From positions 30,628,104 to 30,692,103 of the forward strand of contig CM070725.1 of the NCBI GenBank assembly GCA_036346275.1: DNA of 64,000 nucleotides. Direction: 5' to 3'. Source of the DNA: Otatea glauca (lineage: Eukaryota > Streptophyta > Magnoliopsida > Poales > Poaceae). The position numbers and the translations under genes were made by a program. Every line of letters starts with the position of its first letter. The stretch's first letter is position 1. Of this stretch, positions 24,145 through 34,400 are shown one piece after another. The notes under the pieces are model-generated. The model saw only the letters and a program-made list of their open reading frames with translations. It ran no database searches and had not been told where the DNA came from.

Positions 24145-24159
24145 CTATATATTTATAGC
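24145..24159 (-). promoter_or_regulatory. TATA box for the antisense gene
   Basis: On the minus strand the sequence reads GCTATAAATATATAG, about 120 bases upstream of the antisense ATG and outside the 3' LTR. This suggests the extra gene had its own promoter rather than relying on antisense LTR activity. Confidence 0.5.
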
Positions 24160-24338
24160 AGGTAAAATTTTTGAAACGGCGGGAAGTGAATTTCAAAGGA
24201 CATAGTAATTAAAGCGCACTACCCGCATGTCAGAGATTTACGGCGCGAATAAAGCAGCAGTTAATGGGTGAAGTTTAAACGTTAGCCGATTTAACAAGCC
24301 GATAATTGTGATTTTTGACAGATGACAAGTCATCTTTC

Positions 24339-24350
24339 AAAATGGGGGCA
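24339..24350 (+). other. Polypurine tract of the Tat element
   Basis: AAAATGGGGGCA lies directly before the 3' LTR start at 24353. It is the expected site for plus-strand priming. Confidence 0.7.
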
Positions 24351-24352
24351 TA

Positions 24353-25010
24353 TGTTTGCACCAAAATTCGGCAATATATCCAGATCAGGCAATAAAATCA
24401 AAGATACGGAAACAAATGAAGGATTAGAAAGAATCCAAGATATTTGGTAACTGCAAGGTTTTTAAGGAAACAATCGTCCAAGATAAGGCCGACGCAGATA
24501 CGGGCTCTGAAGCGTGTTGTAGTAGGACACGATCGGTCGAATGGTATAAAAGAAGAGCCAAAGCAAGCCACGGAATAAAAAACAACACATACAAACAACT
24601 AGCTTTTACTTTTCATCTACTTTTCCTGTCGACTAGGAGTAGTTATTGTAATTCAGCCTTTGTAATCGATTTTGATCAATAAAGTTGCGCATCGCCGATT
24701 GTTGATCTTCATCAATTACATCCCAGGTTCGATTTGTTCTGATTTTGTTGCGCATCGCCTTCTTCAGAATCGATCTGCCTTTATCCTCTGATTAGCCTTA
24801 ATCGGCTAATTAGATCTACCCTGTTACTTTGATCTTGATCGGCTTCAAGCTGATTAAGTTTAAGCCGATTGATCTTGACGATCGGCTTTGAGTGAATTTT
24901 ATTGTTTTTACCTTGTCGATTCCAGGTCAAATCGACTGGCACGCTCTGAACCAGGTGTTCATCTGGTGTGCTGTTGTCAGAAACCCTACATCAAGTTTTT
25001 GACGCCAACA
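24353..25010 (+). repeat. 3' LTR of the Tat element
   Basis: 658 bp, TGTTTGCACC...GCCAACA, followed by the TSD ATAGC (25011-25015). It differs from the 5' LTR by seven transitions and no indel. Confidence 0.95.
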
Positions 25011-25015
25011 ATAGC

Positions 25016-25440
25016 ATGTAGGTATCTTCTAGGATTTCGATCTACATCACTCTTTTTGCGTGGAGGCGTAAGAATCCTCCATGCGCTCGCGCTTGACTGG
25101 AGAACTCCGTCTTCGACGCCCATCCACACAGGCAGTGTTTAAGAGTTCGCTCGGCAGATTCGTGGCGGTTAGACACCGTCAAGCGTTAAGACCGTATTTG
25201 CGGTGCAATTGCGGGTCTCGGCGTTTTGACCCTCGGCGGCCGAGAATTAATATAATTCATATATATTATTGATTTTATTATGAATAAAAATTTTAAGTTT
25301 TCTTTTCTAGTTATTTGCAAATTGCAAGATATTAAATATTAAAGTAGAATATTAAACTAAAATACTTGAACACATGCTACTCAATTAATCAAGTAATAAA
25401 TTATGTAGTAAGTACTATGTTAGTGACTTAGTGTACCTTA
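25016..25440. other. Unclassified DNA
   Basis: This is the right flank of the Tat insertion. 25020-25250 has mixed sequence with short frames I cannot support, and 25250-25440 is AT-rich. No feature recognised. Confidence 0.5.
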
Positions 25441-25593
25441 TTTTGTGGACGACGACGACGTGAATCTTTCAATCATGGTCATCAGGTCATGTAAACAGTA
25501 GATCAAAATGGTCTCTCTCATAATTTTGTGCCAGCCGCCACGCCCGCCAAGGACCACCAAGACCGGCCGAAAACCGCAATTTCGGCCCAACCG

Positions 25594-26601
25594 CTAAACA
25601 GGCCGCGAAGTGCTGAATTCATTGCGTTTATAGCCGCCAACCGCAATATCAGCCACAATATTGTCCCGATTCACAGGGTTGACGCCGATCTCTGTCAGAG
25701 TTGTCCCGATTCCCATGGCGACTTGAAGTTTGCTCGGATTCCTCACCTCGAGCATTTTCGTCACAATGCCTGTGACCTGCGGACTGGGTACTTTGACGGT
25801 TGCTCTGATTCCTACCTCGACGTGAAGGTTGCCCGGAATCCCTCTCTCAGGCATCCTCACTTGGTAGTTTTGAGCCTTCACGATGCTGACGGACTTGTTC
25901 CCGATCAAGTTCATTGACCAAACATTGAAGCTCGTCAGCTACAGCAGCACCCATGGTCGGCAAATCCACTTCATCGGGGTTGCTTTCAAAACCTTGGACA
26001 ACCGTAGCCAACGCTCGAAGCCTGCCTGACTAGAGACAGGCTCGAAGACCGAGCTAGCGCTAAGGTTTCTTTCTTTTCGGACTGCATCCACAATCGCATC
26101 GATCCTTGAGCTTCAGGCGGGCTTGAACCCTCCTGCGCACATTCTCCTGGGCATCGTTATCCCGGTTTTCCGGTGGATCTTCTTCTATCTCAGCGTCATC
26201 TGCCATGTATACATGGCGTTCACCGGTACGATCAGAGAGAGTCATCACGGTTTCGACGCGGGAAGCACTCTCCTCATCAGACAATACATCGACATCAGAG
26301 ATATTTAATCCCTGGTATAGTTCCACGATCTTCCCTCTGATGGACATGGAGGAGTCCTCCTCCCCATTAAGCATGGGTGCATCATCATCTCTAATCCAGC
26401 CTCCTGCTGGTTAGGGACAGGCTCGGGTACATACTCCGAGTCCCACTTTTCCTTCTCAAAAGAGGGAGCGTACTCATCTCTTTAGGGCTCAGTGTGTCCA
26501 TCCGGATCAGTGATGATAGCCTCATCACCACCAGTCCACTACTCATCCAAATCATCAATGTCGTCAAAATGAACATCCTGATTATCTTGGGAATTCGGCA
26601 T
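25594..26601 (-). pseudogene. gag: Decayed gag N-terminal region of the Tat-like fragment
   Basis: The probable ATG is at 26599-26601 (protein starts MPNSQDNQDV), about 35 bases inside the PBS. An in-frame TAG follows after about 20 codons, and frame changes break the rest. The best remaining piece is 26374-26060, an acidic stretch (MLNGEEDSS ... EEDPPENRDND) that ends in a basic CDCGCSPKRKKP tail. A second piece lies at 25914-25594. Assignment to gag rests on position after the PBS and composition, not on a conserved core. Confidence 0.5.
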
Positions 26602-26636
26602 CTTGGAGGAAGAATATTGGACAAAAGGACTTACGA

Positions 26637-26653
26637 TCCCACAGACGGCGCCA
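26637..26653 (-). other. Primer binding site
   Basis: TGGCGCCGTCTGTGGGA on the minus strand directly inside the LTR. This TGGCGCCG type is typical of Tat/Athila-group elements. Confidence 0.75.
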
Positions 26654-26655
26654 GC

Positions 26656-27312
26656 TGTCGACGATTGGGAGACGAGCTCCCACGTCGAGCTTATTTCTTG
26701 ATTGGGGGACAAAGAGAGCCCCTTTCATGCCCGCACCCGTGCTTCCAAGACGCCAAGGATGAGACTTTGAGGGTGACAAACGACACAAGGATGTATCCTG
26801 GTTCGGGCTTCCCACAGGGGGATAACAACCCTACTCCAGTGTATTAGTTGCTCGGTGTATAAGAAAACAAGTTGCTAGAGTTGCCTGGGTACTACTCCAA
26901 GGCAGCTCCAGCGTATGATAGTGGTTACAAGTGTGTCAAGTGGCTGAAAGTGGCCTAGAATGACTTAGGATCGATTGCCCAACATCTGCCGCTCATGGTC
27001 AGATTTATAGGGGCTTTAGTACAACGGTTAAGAATGCTAATTAATGCTAATTACTACGCTTAAAAGGCTGTCAAAGCCAAGTAGTAACTGAAAACGAGCA
27101 ACTGATTGCCGTTAATCTTCATTACGCCGGGGGTCTTCATTCGTGCCAGGGGATCCAAGGCCTCTGCGGTATCCTATGCCTCCGGACAACGCTCGCTCCG
27201 CAAGGGGGGTTGCCCGGAGGGTCTTCTCGGTCTTCTGTTCCTACTTGCCCGGTCGTGCCCACGTGGCTGCCAGCTGCGCTGACGTGGCCCGGGCAACTTC
27301 TGTTCCCCAACA
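26656..27312 (-). repeat. 5' LTR of the truncated Tat-like element (657 bp)
   Basis: On the minus strand it starts TGTTGGGGAACAGAAGTTGC at 27312 and ends CGTCGACA at 26656, followed two bases later by the PBS. It contains the CCCTGTGGGAAGCC-type motif frequent in grass Tat LTRs. Confidence 0.8.
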
Positions 27313-27909
27313 CAAAGGTATTATAGATGATCAAAGGAAATATTAGCACATTAAATATCGACTAATTTGACTTCTATCACAAACGGTTCCAACCGGGTTT
27401 TATAACTGATTTTGGAACCGCTTGTAAGCAATCGCTTGTGATACGGGTTTTATACCTGATTTTGGAACCGCTCGTAAGCAATCGTCACAAGCGGTTTTAT
27501 AACCACTTGTAGAAACCATTTAAAAAGGGAAATAATATTGTGAGTAATGGAATTTGAACCCACGACCTCCTCACCCCTCCTCGTGACCCATGCCTCACCC
27601 ATGTAGCCAATCCACCCACGCGTGCTCTCTAATATAGTAGGACATACATTCCTTTTATTATTTCGAAAACTGGGCTTCTACCAGCGGTTGGGGACACGAA
27701 CCGCTTGTAAAAGCCGCTTGTAGGCTTTCTACAAGCGGTTCGTGTCCCCAACCGCTTGTAGATCTCTAGAAGGGGTTCAGGACACGAACCGCTTCTAGAG
27801 ACCCCCTCTAGCCCGTTACCCATGAATCGCTTGTGGTGCAAAGAGCACAAGTGGTGCGCAACTAACTGTTTGTAATAGGCCGCTTGTGAAGGCCGATTCT
27901 GTAGTAGTG
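27313..27909 (-). mobile_element. CACTA (En/Spm-like) terminus with subterminal repeats
   Basis: Read on the minus strand from 27909 it begins CACTACTACAGAATCGGCC, a typical CACTA terminal inverted repeat, and is followed by many copies of the word ACAAGCGGTT or its complement, as expected for CACTA subterminal repeats. The other terminus was not found; the Tat-like LTR element at 27312 cuts the sequence off. No transposase is visible, so it is either internally deleted or truncated. Confidence 0.75.
27683..27756. repeat. Perfect 27-bp inverted repeat within CACTA subterminal region
   Basis: Arms 27683-27709 and 27730-27756 are perfect reverse complements. The 20-base spacer contains its own 6-bp stem (AAAGCC/GGCTTT). 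The 74 bases could form an almost continuous cruciform. Confidence 0.85.
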
Positions 27910-28204
27910 GTTCTTTCTGTTCAGATTTGTGGTTTAGCAATAGGTAGTATTCAACGTTGGGGTGGGCAATGAGAGCTTATGATGAAGCAGATCTTGTAGA
28001 CCTTGGCAGGCTCGGTGACGCCGCTGTCGGCAACGATGCGGCAGAGAATAGTGGATACGAGATCCTACTCCTAGAGGAAATACCAGCATAGAACGACCTC
28101 TTCGAGGCATGCTTATAATATCATCGGCGATGGAGAATAGAATCAAGGACTTGATATAGTATATGGCCACCAGTTCTTATCATCGGACATGTGGTGTGAG
28201 TATT
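27910..28204. other. Unclassified DNA between CACTA and copia fragment
   Basis: No supported gene. A 19-base word (GACCTCTTCGAGGCATGCT, near 28096) recurs with one change at 32228, on the other side of the SIRE-like fragment, so this may be sequence shared by the two flanks. Confidence 0.4.
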
Positions 28205-30453
28205 CGGAATCCACTAGCCAAATGTTCTCCTTCCTCGCGCGAGAAGTCTATATAAAAAACAGAGAATATCGAGGCCTCAGTACTAGGGTTAGAAATAAGA
28301 TGTTTAGGAATCCAGTACTGAGACACACGACGAGTAGGCACAACACGAGAATGCTTGTGTACAGAATCAATTTTGCCTTTTCCCGTGTTTCTTACAACAA
28401 AAGGTGTTTGCATCACCTTAGACACAAAATGAGGAGTAAAATGTGCATTTCTGATATTAGACCTAGCCTTAGCCTTTTCTTTATTTTGCTGTTTGGTTAG
28501 TCTAAAGCAAAAATCTACTAAATGTCTATTTCTACCACAATGAGTGCAAGTGTACTTAACATGATGATTAGCTTTAGAAGCAGAAGCAACATTTGCATTC
28601 ATCACAGTAGAAGTCAAAACACCAGTAGACTTAAAAACAAATTCCTTAGGCTCATTGATAATTTCAAATTTTCCACTTTCAAGTGCCTTAATAATAGTAG
28701 GAGCATGTGATTTATGATGAGCATAAGAATCAAAACTTAAACCTTTGTTATGAGTGCTGACTCTTGATTGATCCAGAATCATGTTTAGGTCTTTCTTTCC
28801 TGTAGTGAAACATTCTAAAGATTTTTCCAAATAATCAACCTTTCGAGAAAGAGTTAAACAATTATTACAGGGAACATCCACTTTTCCTTTTTGTTTGCGA
28901 CAAGTTGAGCATGAAAGAACCTCATGAGTGATCAGAGCATCTGTCATTTGAGAAACTCTAGCATTTGCATCATGCAACTTCAATTCTAGTATGGAGCATT
29001 TTGAACAAGAAGTTGAATCATGCAAATCAATGGTTGAACGGCTAGCATTTTTTTACATGTTTCTCATTTTCCTTCTTTTCAGCATTGACTTGCTCTAACA
29101 AGATAACATGTTCTTTCCTAAGCAAAGTAAGCTCATTGTAAATCAAGTCACATGATTTGCAAGCATCATCATCAGGAATCAAAGATTTAAGTCTAGCAAT
29201 TTTAGCATTCAAAGATTCCACAACAACATCATGTTTCTTAATTCTCTTGCCACGTTTATCAAGCAATTTACCAAGACGAGCAACAGCAATAGCTAATTCA
29301 TCGTAAGAAGGTTCTACTTCATTAAAGTCGCTGTCATGATCGTCCTCGGTGAAGCTTTTATCACTTCTAGCCATGAGACACAACCCTGTCAATTCATGCT
29401 TGCTTGGAGCTGTTGTGTCATCTTCACTACTCTCCGAATCCACATTGCTCAAATTAACTTGTTCAAGAGCGGAAAGGACTCGGTGGACAACTTTGCGATT
29501 CACAAAGCTTCTCTTCTTGCTACTGCTAGAGGTAGTCTTCTTCTCTTTTCTCCTGTCCTTATCATTCTCCTCCCTTGATGCTTTACCTGCAAGTTTAGGA
29601 CAATTTGAACGAATGTGGTTGAGATCACCACATTCATAGCATCTTGGAGCACCACCACCAACTCTCTTCCTCATTCTCACATTCTGCAACACTTTATTAA
29701 AACGAGAGGAGAGTAATGTCAAGTCTTCTTCAGGAAATTCTTTAATTGTTCATGAGTTAGTGAAGACAAGGAAGACAGAGCAAAACTTGAAGAAGCATTA
29801 TTCTGAGACATGCTAGATTGGGAGGTCAATGCAATTGATTTATTATCATTCTTCCTGGTAAGAACATCCAATTCATAAGTTTTTAATTTAGAGAAAAGAA
29901 CATCTACAGTAAGTTCACTCATGACAATTGATTCTCTAATGGATATAACTTTCATCTCCCAAATAGACATGTCTAATGCACCAAGCAGTTGTCTAGCATT
30001 AGTAGCCTCATCAAAGAAAACCCCAACAGCACGTAAATTGCTAAGAATCTTATTGAAACGTGCAAAGAAATCATCTAGTGACTCACCAGGCTTCATCTCA
30101 AATCGCATATATTCTTTCTTATATATATCTTGACGAACCTCTTTGATAGTGTTAGAACCTTCATGGTAATCACAAAGAGATTTCCATACCTCATATGCAG
30201 ACTTGAGATGGATCACGCAATCAAAGTCACTTCTTCCCAATCCTTAGATGATCAAGTTCCGTGCTTTGTTGTTTGCTTCAACATGTGCTCGATTGGTGTC
30301 ATTGACTTCATCATTCTCAGGAACTTGATATGGCTTGTATACCTTCTCCCAGATTGCAAAGCTCTGAGTTTGAATGTATGCCTCCATCTTTGCTTTCCAA
30401 AACTGAAAATCAATATCATCGAAAACACAAGGTTTTGTCGAATACCTATCCAT
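28205..30453 (-). pseudogene. gag: Long gag of SIRE-like copia, broken and truncated
   Basis: It starts MDRYSTKPCVFDD at 30453. An in-frame TAA at 30244-30246 and frame changes near 29735 and 29040 (within a T run) split it into four pieces: 30453-30244, 30240-29719, 29722-29042 and 29025-28205. The gag domain is in the first two pieces. A zinc knuckle CYECGDLNHIRSNC lies near 29650-29605. A coiled-coil part follows (29300-29050) and a second finger-like motif, CTHCGRNRHLVDFC, near 28560-28515. The last real residues are GEHLASG, just before the expected protease. The original protein would have been over 700 residues, normal for SIRE. Confidence 0.85.
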
Positions 30454-30497
30454 CGCTACGGTTTCTAATCACCAGTTAAGATTAATTAGAAAAACGA

Positions 30498-30510
30498 GAC
30501 TCTGATACCA
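30498..30510 (-). other. Primer binding site, iMet
   Basis: TGGTATCAGAGTC on the minus strand, two bases inside the LTR end (CCTACA at 30513). It is a good match to the initiator-Met tRNA complement. Confidence 0.85.
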
Positions 30511-30649
30511 CTTGTAGGATCGAAATATACTAATGTAGCAATCAGAGGGGGTGAATGATTGCGCGGAAGCTAAAATCAAATTTTTGGACTTTGTTTTTCT
30601 AACACACCCCAATTTAAACTTAAATTGCTTGGAGACCAGTTCATGCAGA

Positions 30650-30770
30650 CGGCGAACAGTCGGGAGACCAGTTCGCATAGTTGGGCGACCAGTAGAGCAG
30701 TCTGGGTGACCAGTAGAGCAGTCGGGCGACCAGGCGAGCAGTCTGGGCGACCAGGCGAGTAGTCTGGCAA
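30650..30770. repeat. Minisatellite in the SIRE-like LTR, 20-21-bp unit
   Basis: About six diverged units built on GGGCGACCAGGCGAGCAGTC. The last three are the most regular, spaced 21, 20 and 21 bases. It lies in the transcribed part of the LTR. Confidence 0.8.
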
Positions 30771-31350
30771 CTTGCTCACACAAATAGTAATTTCTGAAGA
30801 TCAACTCCAAAGCTAACACAAGAAGAATCAGGTCAATCAGATCTACGGATCTAAAGTTATGTCCTTTGCAAGATGATTGAAACAAATAACGATCTAACAG
30901 CGATGACCAAACTAAAACAAGATTAACCGAAGGTCCCACAGTTGGATTGATGTAAAATTTTAACTGCGGAAACTAGATTCAATTACAAATCTAACTCAAT
31001 AAGAATCAAATCAATCGAATATATGGATCAAGTGATATGACCTTTGCAAGATGGATGAACCAAATAATGACGAAAACGAGAAATAACTGCGACGGATCTG
31101 ACTTCATGCATACATGCATGGCAAGACTTCTAGTTGCTAGGCTCTTGATTTGTTTTCTTACGCCGCCTTCCAGTTGCCACAGCAGGAGCAAACAAAAACA
31201 CCTCAATGCACAGCTGCCAAGATCAAAACAAAAATCACTAACCGTCGGAGACGCAAGAAGGATTTTTATTTTTTTGATCTGATTACAGTAATCAAACAAA
31301 AGAGTACAACCCTAAAACCCGAGCGCTCAAATAAACAAGAGACTCCTCCC

Positions 31351-31360
31351 CTATTTATAC
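31351..31360 (-). promoter_or_regulatory. TATA box of the SIRE-like LTR
   Basis: GTATAAATAG on the minus strand, followed by GGGAGGAG. Its distance from the LTR 3' end is about 840 bases. Confidence 0.55.
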
Positions 31361-31801
31361 TGAGTAAACATAATGAGATTGAATACAACTCCACTTCTAA
31401 TATAGAAAGAGTCTGTATACATCTCAACCTAGCCCAACCATGGCAAAATACAACTCTTGCACGCGTGTACAGCTCACATGCTATACTCACGTGACTAACC
31501 AGCCTCCATATGCATGTTCTCTAGCCCGAATGTCCCGCATGACATCCTTGACCACCAAGACCTCGATTCCCCCCTGAATCTAGTCTCGAACCTCAGTTCC
31601 TCCACGAACCTAGTTCCGGTCCCGTTATCAACCACATTCACCCTCGAGCAACATCTGCACATGAATAAACAAAAACGCATCCGAGCACAAGTCCACGACT
31701 TAGACTCAAAGTCAATCCATGCAACCACTCACACGAGCGCATTGCATCAAGCAAAACCATTAACATGCTTATCACAGCATATCAATTAATCATCTCAAAC
31801 A

Positions 31802-33101
31802 GTATTGCACAAGCATCACACATACCATAACCAAAACCACTTTTCAATGCCAATTTTATTACTAAGCCAATTTTTCAGCACATAATTTCACAATATTTTT
31901 CATTAACACTTGGTTAACTGACCTCATCTGTTACTTTTATCTTATCCACATAAAAGAATGCACTATGTAATGTAACAATAGCAAAAGAATGAACTACTGG
32001 GTTGGAATGCACATCATCTCCTATGATATTGTACAACCAAGCAACCTGACCAAGCAATAAAAAAGGGAAATTAGAACTCCCTCAAGGCATACTAAGTTTT
32101 TAGAAATAAAACACTCAACTAAATGTCTTAATTAATTGTATTGCATTGGAGAAGTGAAGAAATAGATCAAGTTCTCGTACCTCATCAAGAGCAGTAATTA
32201 TAATGGAGTTAGCCTTTTCACGTTATAGACCTCTTCGAGGCGTGCTCGTTGTTGCCGACGGTGGTTGCGGCAAGCGGAACCAGTTGCCGCCGCCAGCACT
32301 GCGGTGCTGCCGTGAAGTAGGAAGTCGTCAGTGCCGTGGCGGAGGAAGTCACCGTCGTGGCTGGCGGGGCTCGGCGGAGCAGTGGCGGTCCGGCGGGTCA
32401 CCGGGGCAGCGGGGCGTCGAGGAGCGTTGGGCTGGGGGGCCGGCGGCGGTCTGAAGGGGCGCTGAGGTGGCAGCGCGTCGAGGTTAGGGGGTTGGCGGGG
32501 CGGTGGGCCATTGAGGGGCGCTCAGGTAGCGGCGCATCGAGGTCGGGGGGCCGGTGGGGCGTCGGGATCACCAGCCGCGCGGGGTCGCCATGGGTTCACC
32601 AGCTGGGATCAAATTTGGGGAATTTCGGCTGGAGATGCGGAGAGAGAGAAAGACGTGAGCGCCGGCTATTAAGCTTAACGAGTTATTATCGAGCTTCTGA
32701 AATTGATATATATCGATGTAAAATCATTTTATGTATTATTTTTAAGTGGTTACATCGAATTCGAGCTAACGAGCCAATATCGAGTCGAGCCTCATTAATT
32801 TTTTCGCTCAAAATTGACTTATTTCAATTTTAAACCTATCAGCTATTGTAATTGAAGAAATTTTGATTCGAGTTCTAATGAGCTTTTTTCCAGCCCTAGA
32901 GACGTGAGGGATGAGGAAGAGGCGTGGGGAGGGATGGACGGAGGAGAAGAAATGCACCTCTCTTTAATAATAGTAATAGATATTAGATATACTAGGAATA
33001 TTTTCGCGGCGTAATACGTTGCATGCGTTGTTTTTTTGAAGAAATAATTTCATATTTTTTGGCGGAGGTTTTTTTAAATCATCGAGAAATCACGTGAAAC
33101 A
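31802..33101. other. Unclassified DNA, GC-rich core at 32230-32640
   Basis: 32230-32640 is strongly GC-rich with Gly/Arg-rich frames in several phases and no supported start or domain. 32670-32790 has repeated GAGCTAACGAGCC/TATCGAG words, also seen in other plant repeats. Near 32965-33000 the minus strand reads CTAGT followed by TCTAATATCTATTACTATT, which resembles Helitron termini, but I could not confirm it. Confidence 0.4.
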
Positions 33102-33425
33102 GTTGAAAGGATACGAACGTAACCACTTTTTTTGTATCCATCTAGGGTCACCTCACGAAGGATCCGTGATTTTTCTGAATGAGAATGTCCTCTTCGTAAA
33201 AAAACAACAGTCGAAAGGATACGAACGCAAGCACATTTTTTTTCGCATCTATCTGGGGTTCCCTTATGAAGGATCTGTGATCGCGCTAAATCGAAAAGGT
33301 CCTTTTTGCAAAAAATAGCCGGAATCATCCAAATGTCACTACGTTTTTTTTGGTGTCTATTTAGAGTCCTCTCACGAAAGTTCCGCCTTTTTTGAACCAG
33401 AAGGTCCTCTTCATAAGAAACTGCA
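33102..33425. repeat. Three-copy degenerate tandem repeat, about 108 bp
   Basis: Units are 33102-33209, 33210-33320 and about 33321-33425. Units 1 and 2 both begin GT(T/C)GAAAGGATACGAACG. All three share the order: A/T-run, a CATCTA-like block, GTC or TTC, CTCACGAA or TTATGAA, AGGTCCT or TGTCCT, and a closing A-run. The short frames through it are not conserved between units, so it is not a coding repeat. Confidence 0.8.
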
Positions 33426-34400
33426 GGAAGGACCTATACGTAATTTCTGAGGGACCTAAACGCGAATTTTTTTTGAGCCGAGCCGGTCAGCCAGTCGAGC
33501 TGAGCCGTGCGGCTAGTTCGGCTCAAATCACCCAGGAGGCCAGAACTTTGTAGACATTAGTATAGGTATTATATACTATTAAAAAGGCTTATGGTGAGTA
33601 TTGAGTGGTCCGTTCTCTTAAAAAAAATTCAAATCACGTACACCGTTCTTTCGTTCCACAGTTCCACCTTTTCCGTCCCGCTGTTGCCTTCCATCCCCGT
33701 CACATGCTGCCATCTCCCCCCAATCCCCATGTTTCCAAGCCCCTTGCCCTCTCTCCCCTCCATGCCAATTTCCCGACTGCTGCTCTGCGCCCTCACCAAC
33801 TTCTTTGCCCCTCCTTGCCATCCTCTACGCCCTCACTGTTTGCCACTCGCCACTGGTATCTCGACCCTCCCTAGCATGTCGCCTGCCACAGCGCCTTCCT
33901 CCCCTGTCGGCCCCCTCTCGGTGCCCTCCTCTGCACCTTAACCGGCCGCCCCACATCACTGGTTGCTGGCGCCTCCCTCCCTCTTGATGCCCTCATTTGC
34001 GTTCTCATCGGCCACCCCACATCACCGGTGTCCCAGCCCTCCCCAGTGCCACCGCCCGCCACAACGCCTCCCTCCCCTGCCAGCCGCGACGGTTCCCTCA
34101 ATCGGTGCCCTCCACTGCTCCTCTGCTCAAAGGTAAGTTACTGTCTCCATTAGTGTGCCTCGATATTTGGAAGATGGTTGTATGTTATATATAGTCTTTG
34201 AACATTTGTTTTGTTCTCTAATTTTACACGGCCAAGTTTAAGGATTTTTTTTTATTTTACACGAACAAATTTGAGAATTCTCTTTGATTTTACTTGGGCA
34301 GGTTGAAGGGATCCTTTTTAATCTTACATGAATAAGTTTGCCGGGACATAACTTTTAAGATTTACCACGTGAATAAGTATGTAAATCTACGTGAACAATC
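33426..34400. other. Unclassified DNA with C/T-rich block and short tandem repeats
   Basis: 33650-34135 is pyrimidine-rich with Pro/Ser/Leu frames, ending in a donor-like AAAGGTAAGTTA (34130-34141). 34215-34345 has about four diverged 35-bp units built on TTTTACACGAACAAGTTTGAGG. 33566-33590 (TATACTATTAAAAAGG) resembles a Helitron 5' end. The last five bases, CAATC (34396-34400), are the copia target site. Confidence 0.45.

Larger units (their letters stand above)
13427..25010 (+). mobile_element. Complete Tat-lineage Ty3/gypsy retrotransposon (11.6 kb)
   Basis: Two 658-bp LTRs (13427-14084 and 24353-25010) are flanked by a perfect 5-bp TSD, ATAGC (13422-13426 and 25011-25015). Between them lie PBS, gag, protease, RT, a degenerate RNase H, a second RNase H, integrase, an antisense multi-exon extra gene and the PPT. 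The second RNase H and the long antisense region before the 3' LTR are known traits of the Tat lineage. The LTRs differ at 7 of 658 positions, all transitions, about 1.06%. With a commonly used grass rate of 1.3e-8 per site per year this gives roughly 0.4 million years. Gag and pol are broken, so it cannot be autonomous. Confidence 0.95.
25441..27312 (-). mobile_element. Truncated Tat-like gypsy: 5' LTR, PBS and gag start
   Basis: On the minus strand it reads LTR (27312-26656), PBS, then a decayed gag N-terminus to about 25440, where the element is lost. The PBS type is the one common in Tat/Athila elements. No 3' LTR or pol is present. The left limit is approximate. It abuts the CACTA subterminal repeats at 27313 and may have inserted into that element. 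Confidence 0.75.
28205..31801 (-). mobile_element. SIRE-like Ty1/copia element, 5' end only
   Basis: On the minus strand: LTR (about 31801-30513), PBS, and a long gag with two zinc-finger-like regions. The sequence stops matching at about 28205, at the point where protease would begin, so all of pol and the 3' LTR are gone. The long gag with coiled-coil region is typical of the SIRE/Maximus lineage; this assignment is from family knowledge. Confidence 0.75.
30513..31801 (-). repeat. 5' LTR of the SIRE-like element
   Basis: The 3' end (CCTACA at 30513) is fixed by the PBS. The 5' end is uncertain; TGTTTGAGATG at 31801 is a candidate TG start. A TATA box (GTATAAATAG, 31351-31360) supports U3/R placement. 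It contains a 20-21-bp minisatellite (30650-30770) and a diverged duplicated block (30810-30930 versus 30980-31090). Confidence 0.55.

Noticed and set aside
28096..32245. Duplicated 19-base word on both sides of the SIRE-like fragment as a target duplication
   Set aside because: It is far too long for a 5-bp copia duplication and is more than 100 bases from the left break and about 430 from the right limit; probably shared older sequence or chance.
32203..32640. Gly/Arg-rich frames as a first exon of a host gene
   Set aside because: Composition explains the open frames on several phases; there is no supported start, domain or continuing exon.
33591..34135. Pro/Ser-rich frame with donor-like GTAAGT as a gene
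   Set aside because: There is one donor-like site but no acceptor or second coding exon, and pyrimidine-rich composition opens all frames.
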